Positions 24,801 to 33,416 of a stretch of 35,457 nt of DNA are shown piece by piece. The stretch covers positions 1 through 35,457 of the forward strand of contig CAJOLJ010000021.1 of assembly GCA_905235445.1 (NCBI GenBank), written 5' to 3'. The notes beneath the pieces were generated by a model that worked only from the letters and a program-made list of their open reading frames with translations, did no database searches and was not told the DNA's origin. The stretch's first letter is position 1; the number at the start of each line of letters is the position of its first letter. The position numbers and the translations under genes are program-made. Source of the stretch: an uncultured Bacteroidales bacterium (GTDB lineage: Bacteria > Bacteroidota > Bacteroidia > Bacteroidales > UBA932).

Positions 24801-25808
24801 ATCGGACTGAACCTGACCCAGAAGATCGTAGCTCTCCATAATGGGACCATTACCGCCCGGAACAGAACGGATTCCAAAGGGTCAATCTTCACGGTGCGAC
24901 TGCCGCTGGATACAAAGCACATCCCTCAGGACCAGCTTGTATCCGAACCGGAGGCAAATGCGGGACATGACGGACCCTCCTCTGAGACGCACCTCCCCGT
25001 GACTGATGTCGTTCTTCCCCGCAGGACAAGGACGAAGACCACCTACCATGTGGCCGTAGTGGATGACGATGAGGATATCAGGACATTCCTGGAAACCGAA
25101 CTCAGCGAGTCGTACCATGTCCAGACCTACCCCGACGGACGCCAAGCCCTCGAGGGTATAGTCGAAAATGTCCCGGACCTAGTGATAAGTGACGTGGTGA
25201 TGCCGGTCATGGACGGGAACGAACTTCTAAAGCGGCTCAAGTCAACGACCGCCACAAGCCACATTCCGGTCATCCTGCTGACGACCAAGACGGACCACAT
25301 CTCCAGGGTGAAGGGGCTGGAGGAAGGGGCTGACGCCTATGTCGACAAGCCTTTCAACCTGGAGGAACTCGAGGCACGCGCTGCCGGACTTATCGCCAAC
25401 CGCATCCGGATGAAGGGAAAATTCTCCGGCGCGCAGGAACAGGCCGACACCGTAAAGCAGGTCGAGCTCAAGGGGAACGACGCAGCCCTCATGGAGAAGA
25501 TCATGAAGACAGTGAACGAACGTCTCGACGACAGCTACTTCAATGTCGAGGGACTGGCTGACGCAGTTGGCCTGAGCAGGGTGCAACTTCACCGCCGCGT
25601 GAAGGAACTTACCGGGATATCAGTCGGGGAGTTCATCCGCAACATACGCCTGCAGCAAGCCGCGAGGCTCCTATCGGAGGGCGATATCACTGTGTCCCAG
25701 GTAGCATACGCAGTGGGGTTTGCAAATCCCACACACTTCTCCGCAGCCTTCAAGAGGCACTTCGGGGTCACTCCTTCCGAGTATATGGCAAAGCACAAGA
25801 CCAAGTGA
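21861..25808 (+). CDS. Hybrid two-component system sensor-regulator (HTCS)
   Basis: This 1315-residue protein fuses a sensor kinase and its response regulator and normally controls the adjacent PUL. After a signal peptide, the periplasmic part is two beta-propellers of Reg_prop repeats (about 30-665; for example LWIGTEYGLNKFDG and VWVGTYRGLAQI). A Y_Y_Y domain (about 672-755) and one membrane helix (about 761-783) follow. Inside the cell are HisKA with His803 (DISHELRSP), the HATPase (NALKYV, DNGPGI, GIGLNL), a receiver with Asp1111 (VISDVVMPVMDG), and a C-terminal AraC-type helix-turn-helix (about 1215-1315). All phosphorelay residues are present. Known xylan HTCSs bind oligosaccharides with the propeller; the ligand here is inferred from GH115/CE1. 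I chose the ATG at 21861 because it starts the signal peptide. Confidence 0.95.
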   Translation: MSRFATQTLLLGSVLFLSFCSPSVAAKPTRFYDGEKMSSNLVTSLCQDRTGYLWIGTEYGLNKFDGVNFTQYYSDDDDPSSLGDDLVRSVMCDSKGQVWVVSNRTVQRYDPLTDSFLTVDFGGYSDVNVNDMLETEDGKIWVLHDDAGLFEVDGTVARRLEKWNRKLSLGDGCDNMYLDRDGHLWMGFREYGMQMVDTLTGNVTTFGSGPFEHSRALDFTEDKEGRLIVATYTSLQRFNTQTLSFETVLSFPRNFVYRLFKDSDGTILMSLSGNGLWKVDPEGHTMEQAFTPIGENDLSNAKVHAFLSDRNGNTWLGCYQKGLFTVIGKEPPFHFLPLDRIPTNNGKVLRSIHADRSGHALICQEKGGIQSIDLGGGALSHMMGDYTVMTVYEDNEGTLWVGTYGNGLFRIDPLTGKETWMRAVGNKRIGSITQDAEGNLYLAVFGEGLRSLGGDGLTERVLGGGKLQLFNPYLNTLFTDRDGRIWIGHYYGIDVYDPRSDSPVDVGIPQTLRPNIVYCIGQSVDGSIWVGSNKGLFRYRPEGTWERLTTKDGLPNDNVSSLVMIPDGSVWVGTYRGLAQISADGEITCYYRGNGLEGWSYLRGVSAYSSKGEVLLGNQDGITYFIPGNIRKDAFLQGITLTAMHLGDKVVNASTLSDGKPIITCPLEEASTITLSYQDNTFGLCFSPMDFRDPQNMRYEFRFDNDPKGQWHQAESGRSEIYFSHLSYGNHRLLVRAYDNGLYSPEKQLSLYITPPWYRTPLAYVAYALLLLAVILLVRRYYWNRKQAEFNEERIKFFVDISHELRSPLTLIKSPLSKLLRTEHDPQTTAALRNIDRNADRLLALTNQILSIRKMEKGQFTLRFAKTPLSEFVGDICHDFDYMAEKRLVTLHFHDEAPTMLAWIDPDNFDKVVSNLVGNALKYVGEGGEVDITVRCIEDKFAELEVSDNGPGIDEAQLKKIFERFYQASARPAPGQMSYGIGLNLTQKIVALHNGTITARNRTDSKGSIFTVRLPLDTKHIPQDQLVSEPEANAGHDGPSSETHLPVTDVVLPRRTRTKTTYHVAVVDDDEDIRTFLETELSESYHVQTYPDGRQALEGIVENVPDLVISDVVMPVMDGNELLKRLKSTTATSHIPVILLTTKTDHISRVKGLEEGADAYVDKPFNLEELEARAAGLIANRIRMKGKFSGAQEQADTVKQVELKGNDAALMEKIMKTVNERLDDSYFNVEGLADAVGLSRVQLHRRVKELTGISVGEFIRNIRLQQAARLLSEGDITVSQVAYAVGFANPTHFSAAFKRHFGVTPSEYMAKHKTK

Positions 25809-25872
25809 AACAAAATCCAGCGGGCATGCAACATATCCGATAGCCATCGTTCCCGAAATAAGCCATCTTTAC

Positions 25873-25913
25873 ACTGGCGGAACCCAGCTGACCGAAGCAC
25901 GGGTCCCGCCAGT
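25873..25913 (+). repeat. Long inverted repeat between HTCS and susC-like genes
   Basis: ACTGGCGGAACCC (25873-25885) pairs with GGGTCCCGCCAGT (25901-25913) over 12 of 13 positions, with a 15-base loop. It stands 65 bases after the HTCS stop and 40 bases before the susC-like ATG. No T-run follows, so it is not a simple terminator. A leader hairpin, an attenuator, a partial stop after the HTCS mRNA or an operator are all possible. I found no good TAnnTTTG promoter in this 144-base gap. Confidence 0.6.
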
Positions 25914-25952
25914 AGGCTATTCGCATAATTACCCTAATCGATAACCACAAGT

Positions 25953-28900
25953 ATGGCAAGAAAAACCCAACGGCTTTTCGCTTTCCTCCTGTTTCTGGCA
26001 TTGCCCCTCGGGGCCATCGCCCAGGAGAAGGTCAAGGCCGACGGAAAGGTCGTTGATTCCACAGGCGAACCGCTCATAGGTTGTGCCGTGCAACTGAAAG
26101 ACAATCCCAATGTGGGGACAATGGTTGACCTCGACGGGAACTTCGTCCTGGACGTCCCGGCAAAATCCACCCTGGTCTTCAGCATGATCGGCTTCAAGAC
26201 ATTGGAATTGAAGGCAGCGAAGGGAATGCAGGTGGTCATGCATGAGGATGCGCAGCTCATGGAGGAGGTAGTGGTCGTGGGATACGGCACCATGAAACGT
26301 TCCGACATCACCGGCTCCACCGTTTCCGTCAAGTCCGACGACCTGCAAGTGACCTCGGCCTCCACGATGGACCAGATGCTCCAGGGACGGGCGGCAGGAA
26401 TGCAGATAACGAGCAACAGCGGTGCCGCAGGAGGGTCCTCCAGCATCATGATCCGTGGCGTCAACTCCTTGAATTCCAGCAATGAGCCCGTGTATGTAAT
26501 CGACGGGGCCATCGTCACCACAGAGAACGGTGCAAACGTCTTCAGCAATCCCCTTTCCGACCTGAACCCCAATGATGTCGAGAGCATCGAGATTCTCAAG
26601 GATGCCTCCGCAACTGCGATTTACGGTGCCCAGGCAGCCAACGGCGTCATCATCGTGAACATGAAAAAGGGATTCGAGGGGTCGGCGCCCAAGATTTCCT
26701 TCAAAGCCCAGATGGGAAGCGATGCCCTCCCCCACAAGCTCGAGGTCATGAACCTTCAGCAGTTCGCCGAGTGGGCGAGGGAGGCCAACCTCCAGCGGGC
26801 CACCGCCAAGGTCAGCAACATGTTCGCAAATCCCTCCACTCTCTCGGAAGGATCCGACTGGCAGGATGCCCTCTTCAGGACGGGCCTCAGGCAGGAGTAC
26901 AACCTCAGCGTCAGGGGAGGAGGCAAAGGCGTCAGCTACAGCCTCTCCGGGGGATATTTCTCCCAGGACGGAATCGTCATAAATAACGACTTCCAGCGCC
27001 TGTCCCTGCGTGGCTCCCTGGACGTGAAGGCATACAAATGGCTGGACATGGGCTTCACTTTCAACGTGACCCAGTCCGACCGCAATACGGGCATGGCCTC
27101 GTGGGACGTCGTTCCGAACGCACTGAGCGACACCCCCAACAATGCCGTCCGCAATCCGGACGGGTCCTGGGCGAAGTCCGGATACAACGGGGATACCGAC
27201 ACCTGGCAGCCCAACCCCGTGGCCCTTGCTGAAATCACCACCCGCCGCAACAAAATAAGCAGCGGCAGGACCAACGTCTATTTCACCCTCAAACCCTGGA
27301 GCTGGCTCAACTGGAAGAACGAAGCCACCTACGATACCAATACGGATAACTTCCGTTACCTGCTTCCCGAGTATCAGCTGGGAGAGAACGGGGCCACCAG
27401 GGAATATGCCACCCACCAGACATCGAAGACTTACAACCTGTACTGGTCCCTTAAATCAGTCGCCAACGGGAACTGGAAAATAAAGAAGTTCCACAAAGTG
27501 GGAGCGATGGTGGGGGCTGAACTGAACAGCCGCTACCGGGACTACCTCTACGGGCAGCGCCTCGGCGGGTCCAACACCAGCATGTCCCTCTCCAGCGGGG
27601 ATTCCAGCAGGGATGACAACGCCGGGTACACGACCACGAAGCGCTACAGCAGTTTCTTCAGCCGAGTCACTTACAACTACAAGGACAGGTACATGTTCAC
27701 CGGTACCCTGCGACGGGACGGCTCTTCCCTGTTCGAGAGGGGACGTCGCTGGGGAACCTTCCCTTCCGCAGCCCTTGCCTGGAGGGTCAGCGAGGAGCCT
27801 TTCTTCATGCCCCTCATAGAGACCGTCAACTCCCTGAAGCTCCGCGTAGGGTACGGTCTGGTTGGCAACGCCAACCTCACCGAGAGCACCTTCATGGCAA
27901 ACTTCGCCAATCTGGAGTCCAATTTCGGGACCAGCTACAAGACGGCGAACATGCCCAACTACGGCAACCTCACATGGGAAAAGACCGATTCCTGGAATGC
28001 GGGACTGGACCTCAAGCTCCTGGACGGACGCATAGAATTCATTTTCGATGCCTTCATGAAGAACACCAGGGACCTTCTGATGCAGACTGCACTGCCCCTG
28101 TACAGCGGAACATCCTCCAAGGTGACCGGTAGTGCCGAGCCCCAGTGGGCCAATGTCGGCAACATGAGCAACAACGGCATCGAGATCACCCTAAATGCCC
28201 ACCCCATCAACCGGAAGTCTTTCACATGGAAGACATCCCTGACTTATTCCTCGGTCAGGAACACCGTGACCAAGCTGAACAGCGAAACCGGATTCATAGA
28301 CAAGACCCTCGACTACGAGGGCACCGGGGAGGTAATCACCCGAACTGCCGTGGGGTATGGCATCAGCCAGTTCTACGGGTTCAAGGTTGCCGGAAGAATC
28401 GATTCCGCAGCGGATTTCCTCAGGGACAACGGCGATGGGACCAGCACCGTCATTGCCGCCACTCCCAACTACAGCGCGGGAACCGTGGTCGTCAACCGGA
28501 ATGCAGGAGAACTGCTGACATCCGTCGGAGACCTTCTTTTCCAGGACCTCAATCAAGACGGGATAATCGACGATGGCGACAAGACCTTCCTAGGGAACGG
28601 TCTTCCCCTATTCACATTCGGATGGAACAACACCGTTACCTACAAGAACTTCGCCCTCACTGCCTTCTTCTACGGAAGCATCGGCGGGAAAGTGTTCAAC
28701 TGGACACGCCGCCGCATGGATGACCCTTCCCTCACCCCCGGCGGGGCGGCCTGGAATAAGTATGTGCGCACCGCCAATTATGCCCGCTGGGCCTACTATG
28801 ACGGCGACAGCGGAAACAAGGATGTCTGGAATGTGTACGTGGCCCCGGGTGCCGAGTCCTCGATCCCCCGCATCGACAACCTGCACAACAACTACAACTC

Positions 28901-29195
28901 CAGGATTTCAGACCGGTACGTCGAGGATGCCAGCTATCTGCGCATCAAGAACATCTCCCTCACATACAACGCCCCGAAAGATTTCGTGAAGAGGTGCCGC
29001 CTGTCCGAGTGCCGCCTGTCCCTGAATGTCCAGAACCTCTATACCCTCACGGGCTATAGCGGCTACGACCCGGAGGTCGGAAGCCAGAACGGACAGTACT
29101 CGATGACCGGACAGGGCATGCTCATGTACGGGGTCGACACGGGCCGCATCCCGTCTCCCCGTTCCATAATCTTCGGGATCGAAGCAACCTTCTAA
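25953..29195 (+). CDS. SusC-like TonB-dependent outer-membrane transporter
   Basis: This 1080-residue protein is the import channel of the locus. It has a signal peptide (about 1-23) and a carboxypeptidase-D-like beta-sandwich (about 28-98, starting ADGKVVDSTGEPLIGC). The TonB-box region is MEEVVVVGYGTMKR (103-116). The plug (about 118-240) carries SIMIRGVNSL and VYVIDG, the SusC signature, and the 22-strand barrel runs to the C-terminal Phe. No extra N-terminal STN (sigma-signalling) domain is present, consistent with HTCS control instead of ECF-sigma control. It is followed by the SusD-like gene after 1 base. With SusD it would bind and import xylo-oligosaccharides using energy from TonB-ExbBD. 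Confidence 0.96.
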   Translation: MARKTQRLFAFLLFLALPLGAIAQEKVKADGKVVDSTGEPLIGCAVQLKDNPNVGTMVDLDGNFVLDVPAKSTLVFSMIGFKTLELKAAKGMQVVMHEDAQLMEEVVVVGYGTMKRSDITGSTVSVKSDDLQVTSASTMDQMLQGRAAGMQITSNSGAAGGSSSIMIRGVNSLNSSNEPVYVIDGAIVTTENGANVFSNPLSDLNPNDVESIEILKDASATAIYGAQAANGVIIVNMKKGFEGSAPKISFKAQMGSDALPHKLEVMNLQQFAEWAREANLQRATAKVSNMFANPSTLSEGSDWQDALFRTGLRQEYNLSVRGGGKGVSYSLSGGYFSQDGIVINNDFQRLSLRGSLDVKAYKWLDMGFTFNVTQSDRNTGMASWDVVPNALSDTPNNAVRNPDGSWAKSGYNGDTDTWQPNPVALAEITTRRNKISSGRTNVYFTLKPWSWLNWKNEATYDTNTDNFRYLLPEYQLGENGATREYATHQTSKTYNLYWSLKSVANGNWKIKKFHKVGAMVGAELNSRYRDYLYGQRLGGSNTSMSLSSGDSSRDDNAGYTTTKRYSSFFSRVTYNYKDRYMFTGTLRRDGSSLFERGRRWGTFPSAALAWRVSEEPFFMPLIETVNSLKLRVGYGLVGNANLTESTFMANFANLESNFGTSYKTANMPNYGNLTWEKTDSWNAGLDLKLLDGRIEFIFDAFMKNTRDLLMQTALPLYSGTSSKVTGSAEPQWANVGNMSNNGIEITLNAHPINRKSFTWKTSLTYSSVRNTVTKLNSETGFIDKTLDYEGTGEVITRTAVGYGISQFYGFKVAGRIDSAADFLRDNGDGTSTVIAATPNYSAGTVVVNRNAGELLTSVGDLLFQDLNQDGIIDDGDKTFLGNGLPLFTFGWNNTVTYKNFALTAFFYGSIGGKVFNWTRRRMDDPSLTPGGAAWNKYVRTANYARWAYYDGDSGNKDVWNVYVAPGAESSIPRIDNLHNNYNSRISDRYVEDASYLRIKNISLTYNAPKDFVKRCRLSECRLSLNVQNLYTLTGYSGYDPEVGSQNGQYSMTGQGMLMYGVDTGRIPSPRSIIFGIEATF

Positions 29196-29196
29196 G

Positions 29197-31146
29197 ATGT
29201 CAGCCATGAATAGCATATCTAAGCATTTCAAGAAGATGACGGGGCTTGGTGCCCTCTTGGCAGCGTTACTGTGCACTGTGGGCTGCGAGAATTTCCTCGA
29301 TACCGTCAACGAGAGGATCGTCCCCGCACACGAGGAGCTCACCGACCTGTCGGCCCTCCAGGCGGTCACCGCAGGATTGTATGCCCAGCCCTGGTACTAC
29401 TTCCACAAACAGCGGTTCATATCCCTTGGGGATGCAAGGGCAAACAACCTGTACGTCTCCAATTCCACCCTCGGGGAAGTGAATGCACAGGCCACCCTCA
29501 ACGAGGGCAAGCAGAATGCCTCCGTCCAGTATGCGTGGGCATCGCTTTACAATGTGGTGACGCAGGCCTGCTACGTCATCAACGACTATGCCCCGTACTG
29601 CATCGAAAACGGTATCTGCTCTGTGGAGGATGCGAATGCGTGCATCGGCGAGGCCCGCTTCATGAGGGCCCTTGCCTACTGGTACCTTGCCATGTACTGG
29701 CACGATGTCCCCATCGTGGATGACCCCGTCACCCATAGTGCATCCTCATACCCGAACAGCTTCGAGGACGTCATACAGTATGCTGTCTGCGATGCCGAGT
29801 ATGCATCCAAATGGCTGCCTGTGAGCCCGATATCAAAGGGCAGGGTCTCCCAGGTGAGCGCCTGGGGACTTCTTTCCAGGATATATCTCACCGCAGGAGC
29901 CTGGGCAAAAGGGGGACATTTCTCGGAGAGATTCACTTCCGACTTCCTGGACTCCTACTACAAGGACGACATCATATACTCCGGGAAGGCTGCCCTGGAC
30001 AAGTTCTACTATGAGAAAGCCGGACTTGCAGCCCAGAAGGCCCTCGACCTTGCCCCGGAGGGAGGATACGGGCTGATGGAGGACTACGAACAGATGTTCC
30101 GGGTCCAGAACAACAACTGCAAGGAAGTCCTGTTCGCCATCCAGACAGTCGCCTCGAGCACCAGCTATGGGCTTGGCAATGAACTCCAGGGCATGTTCTG
30201 CTATGACCGCTGCATAGACAAGAATTATGGCATGACCTATTTCAACTGGGCCAGCTACGATGCAGTCCTCCTGTACAGGCAGCGTGGCGGACTGGTCCGA
30301 GCCCGCGGCAACATCATGCCCCATGGGATGACCTACGATTATCTCTATCACGAACAGGACACATGCGGCACCAGGGGGATACCCTGGACGGTAAACCGCA
30401 ATTCCTGGGACCCCGTGGCTATCAAAAAGCAAGTGGTGGGCGGCCCCTTGGGTACGGACAATCTGGCGATCCAGGGCAATTCGGCTTTCTGCACCCCGCT
30501 GCTTCGCCTAAGCGAAGTTTACCTGAACCTGGCGGAGGCCATGATGGGACTGTACGGGGAGGAGAGCACGACTAACCCGCTCATCCTCTCGAAAGTGAAT
30601 CCCGTACGCCGCCGTGCCTACAAGCACGAAATCGAGACTGGGACATACAGGGGAGACTACACCACAGTTAACCTGGATTCCCTGCTTCTGGAACGCCGTG
30701 CTGAATTCTTCGCCGAAGGACTTTTCTGGACCGACATCGTCCGCCGCTCCTTCATGGGGGACGGACACTTAAGGAGGATGCTGGACTACCAGAACGGGAA
30801 GCTCGCCGAGATCGAGGACGATCCCCTGATGGGTTGTCACCGCCTGTACAAGTACAGCTATTCAAAGGATGCGGACCCCACAGTTGTGGGAACGCCCAAA
30901 CTTAGCACAAATGCCAACGACGGAAGCTACATAGTCATTCAGCCCAGCCGTGAATGCGTACACAACATCCCGCAAGGTGGCTACTGCCACTCCACAGAGA
31001 TCGGGACCGGCGACAACCTCTGGTCCATGATCTATCCCCCGACGGAAGTGATGCAGGACGCAAACCTGATGGAGGCCCCGATAAGCTACGATTTCTCCGA
31101 CATTCTCGCCAACAAGAACGTTTATCTGTATGAAGAAAGCATTTGA
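29197..31146 (+). CDS. SusD-like surface glycan-binding lipoprotein
   Basis: This 649-residue lipoprotein (LCTVGC, Cys30, followed by ENFLD as in most SusD proteins) forms the lid on the SusC-like barrel and delivers glycan to it. The family motif ARFMRALAYWYLAMYW lies at about 152-167, in the TPR-like scaffold, and the C-terminal region carries the RagB/SusD ending with the usual ERRAEFFAEG helix. It is somewhat longer than typical (about 500-600). The start is either 29197 or the second Met at 29206; both give a good signal peptide, and the first leaves only 1 base after susC. The end overlaps the next gene by 17 bases. Confidence 0.95.
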   Translation: MSAMNSISKHFKKMTGLGALLAALLCTVGCENFLDTVNERIVPAHEELTDLSALQAVTAGLYAQPWYYFHKQRFISLGDARANNLYVSNSTLGEVNAQATLNEGKQNASVQYAWASLYNVVTQACYVINDYAPYCIENGICSVEDANACIGEARFMRALAYWYLAMYWHDVPIVDDPVTHSASSYPNSFEDVIQYAVCDAEYASKWLPVSPISKGRVSQVSAWGLLSRIYLTAGAWAKGGHFSERFTSDFLDSYYKDDIIYSGKAALDKFYYEKAGLAAQKALDLAPEGGYGLMEDYEQMFRVQNNNCKEVLFAIQTVASSTSYGLGNELQGMFCYDRCIDKNYGMTYFNWASYDAVLLYRQRGGLVRARGNIMPHGMTYDYLYHEQDTCGTRGIPWTVNRNSWDPVAIKKQVVGGPLGTDNLAIQGNSAFCTPLLRLSEVYLNLAEAMMGLYGEESTTNPLILSKVNPVRRRAYKHEIETGTYRGDYTTVNLDSLLLERRAEFFAEGLFWTDIVRRSFMGDGHLRRMLDYQNGKLAEIEDDPLMGCHRLYKYSYSKDADPTVVGTPKLSTNANDGSYIVIQPSRECVHNIPQGGYCHSTEIGTGDNLWSMIYPPTEVMQDANLMEAPISYDFSDILANKNVYLYEESI

Positions 31147-31804
31147 GACAGACTTTTTCCTCCTGTGCGCCTGCCTGGTGGCCGCAGCTTCCTGCTGCAA
31201 GGTGGACCATGAGGCGCCCCTCATCGACGGGGTGTGGATGAACATGATTGGCAGGCCCATCGAGATGGTGGACTTCGCATATCCGGGACAGACGCTCTGC
31301 CTGCGGGGAGAGCACTTCGGGAACCTCAAGCGCGTCATCGTCAACGGAAAGGACATCAATCTCAACACCCTATTCGTATATGAATCGACGACTGCCATAA
31401 CTTTCACACTTCCCTCCGACGCCAAGACAAGCGGTGACTACATCAGGGTAGTGACGAGCTGGGGAGAGAACGAGATACCTTTCGTGGTCCGCCCCCTCGA
31501 CTCCCAGCCACTCATTACCGCATTCTCGGCCACCACCCTGGTGCCCGGGCGTACGCTCAGCATAACGGGCGTGAACCTTGAGGGTGCGACAAAGGTGTTC
31601 CTCCCCCTGACCTTCGACGGGACTGTGGAATGCTCCCTGTCCGAAGAGCAGCCCAAGGATGGGACAGGGGTCAATGTCATCATACCCGACGGAGTGGATT
31701 TCGCCACGGGGACCTGTGTCATTGTCATGGAGAAATACGACTCCGACAGATCGCTTACCTACACGGAGAAGGTCTTCTCCGAAGAAACCTCTTTCAGGAA
31801 TTAG
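31130..31804 (+). CDS. IPT/TIG-domain lipoprotein, probable surface glycan-binding protein
   Basis: This 224-residue lipoprotein (AAASC, Cys22) holds two consecutive IPT/TIG immunoglobulin-like domains, roughly 30-120 and 125-215. FAYPGQTLCLRGEHFGN opens the first and LVPGRTLSITGVNLEG the second. It occupies the SusE position, where Bacteroidetes loci encode extra surface glycan-binding proteins built from Ig-like spacers. It lacks a recognisable terminal binding domain, so it may act mainly as a spacer or assembly partner for the next protein. Its ATG lies within the end of the SusD-like gene (17-base overlap), implying translational coupling. Confidence 0.75.
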   Translation: MKKAFETDFFLLCACLVAAASCCKVDHEAPLIDGVWMNMIGRPIEMVDFAYPGQTLCLRGEHFGNLKRVIVNGKDINLNTLFVYESTTAITFTLPSDAKTSGDYIRVVTSWGENEIPFVVRPLDSQPLITAFSATTLVPGRTLSITGVNLEGATKVFLPLTFDGTVECSLSEEQPKDGTGVNVIIPDGVDFATGTCVIVMEKYDSDRSLTYTEKVFSEETSFRN

Positions 31805-31809
31805 CATAT

Positions 31810-33303
31810 ATGAGAGCGAAGCGTAACATTATATGGACCGTGTGCTGCCTGGCAATCTGCCTTGCCGGTGGTTGCAGCGGCAAAATAGAGATTCCCACCC
31901 TCCCCTCTCCCCAAAGCGATGAAATCCCGGCTGGAGTCCCCCTGGCCGCGGACCTGCTGTTCGGCACATGGGAGGGAGGCACCGAAACGGGAACGGACAA
32001 CACCAATCACTTCGAACAGTCCTACAGGATTGATTTCCAGAGTGTGGATGACGGGGAAGCCCTGTTTTCCCACTGGTATGTGGATGCCCTCTCGGCAACG
32101 CGCGACTCAGTGTGCAATCTGGCCTACTCCTACACCTTCGACGGCTCCACACTGGAACTTACCCCGCACTCTTCCGCCAAGAGCGAGGGTGCCGTAGCCA
32201 TAAAAGCGGTCCACACGGGGGACAACAGAATGGCCCTGTACACTGTAAAACCGAACATTACCACCTCACTGTGCACTCTCGAGCGCACTTCTGACCCCCA
32301 ACCTGCAATAACTGGGGTGAACCGCACGATGCCGAAGGCCGGTGAGAAACTCATCTTCACGGGACGTAATCTCCAGTTCGTGGACGGGATATTCCTGCCT
32401 ACGGTCCAGGGGGAGAAGGAAGTCCCCGACTTCACTTCCTCTTCCAGGCAGATTAGTTTCACCCTACCCGAGGGCGACTATGTCCCTGGACACATACGTT
32501 TCCGGGCCTCGGGCGCACATGTAAGTTCCTTCTCGGGGGCCATGTTCTGCACGAACTGCGTATTCTTCCACTCCTTCAGCACCAACGGGACATCCGCCCC
32601 CTACACCGGCAGCGAATTCGAGAACACCATCAACATCACCCAGAGCCTCTTTGACAAGATTAAAGTGGTCTCCTCTGATGACATTCCGCAGGGACATTGC
32701 CTCACACTGGCACAGGAACCGGTGATAAGCCCGGACCGCATGCTGTGCTATTTCGATGCGACCCCGGTCCCCTGGGCCGTAGACAGCGGACTGGATCCCG
32801 GGACCGGAATGTTAAGGTTCAGTTTCGGGGACAGGATCAACTCGGTAATCGCAGGGTCGGATGGACTGATAACGGCAAAGAGCAAATGCAAGGATGTCGC
32901 CATCGAGATGGACATCTATGTCTACAGTGACGGGGTCCCTTGCTGGAACACCGGATTCATTTCCTTCAGGCTGGACAAGGACCAGGGCAAATCGCTCAAC
33001 CAGTCGTGGTTTGCGCAGACCGCCCCCTGGGAACTTGATGCCCCCATGTCCTTCGAGGATGGATGGCAGACCTTTACCATTCCCCTTTCCGCCTTCAGGA
33101 TTACCGAAAGCGAGGCATACTCAACCCTCGGAGGGTTGTCCTCATACCTCATAAAGAACAGGAAGCAGTCAATAATAAAATTCCTCAATTACCAGCTCGA
33201 TGCCCTGCATCCCGCCCAGGCCCTTTCCTCCTTCCAATTCTGTATTGCGGATATGCGTCTTGTACCCTACGGCATACCCTCGAATGTACAAGATAACGAT
33301 TGA
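31810..33303 (+). CDS. Surface glycan-binding lipoprotein with IPT domain (SGBP-B type)
   Basis: This 497-residue lipoprotein (CLAGGC, Cys22) has three regions. Residues about 45-150 resemble the small lipocalin-like domain seen at the start of some surface proteins (LLFGTWEGG, with beta strands). An IPT/TIG domain covers about 155-235 (MPKAGEKLIFTGRNLQ). About 240-490 resembles the glycan-binding region of xylan-type SGBP-B proteins, ending IADMRLVPYGI. The assignment of the last region is by position and general look, without a precise motif. It follows the preceding gene by 5 bases. The frame is open upstream to 31630 inside the previous gene, but the signal peptide marks the ATG at 31810. 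Its role would be to capture xylan at the cell surface. Confidence 0.78.
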   Translation: MRAKRNIIWTVCCLAICLAGGCSGKIEIPTLPSPQSDEIPAGVPLAADLLFGTWEGGTETGTDNTNHFEQSYRIDFQSVDDGEALFSHWYVDALSATRDSVCNLAYSYTFDGSTLELTPHSSAKSEGAVAIKAVHTGDNRMALYTVKPNITTSLCTLERTSDPQPAITGVNRTMPKAGEKLIFTGRNLQFVDGIFLPTVQGEKEVPDFTSSSRQISFTLPEGDYVPGHIRFRASGAHVSSFSGAMFCTNCVFFHSFSTNGTSAPYTGSEFENTINITQSLFDKIKVVSSDDIPQGHCLTLAQEPVISPDRMLCYFDATPVPWAVDSGLDPGTGMLRFSFGDRINSVIAGSDGLITAKSKCKDVAIEMDIYVYSDGVPCWNTGFISFRLDKDQGKSLNQSWFAQTAPWELDAPMSFEDGWQTFTIPLSAFRITESEAYSTLGGLSSYLIKNRKQSIIKFLNYQLDALHPAQALSSFQFCIADMRLVPYGIPSNVQDND

Positions 33304-33369
33304 CGGAGCCACGAAACAAATCCGTATATGCTCGCAACAAATAAGAATGCCCCGAAAACCTATTCTCCG

Positions 33370-33377
33370 CATTTTTG
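33370..33377 (+). promoter_or_regulatory. Possible -7 element for the fimbrillin genes
   Basis: CATTTTTG matches TAnnTTTG except at the first base and lies 39 bases before the fimbrillin ATG. Upstream, AACAAAT is repeated at 33315-33321 and 33336-33342, 21 bases (two turns) apart. This hints that the fimbrillins have their own promoter besides readthrough from the SGBP genes. Confidence 0.35.
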
Positions 33378-33416
33378 CATCGTCACTAAAGCACAATAAT
33401 CAATTATCCATAAAAC

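Noticed and set aside
31630..31809. Upstream extension of the second glycan-binding protein
   Set aside because: It overlaps the preceding gene in another frame; the lipobox signal starts at 31810.
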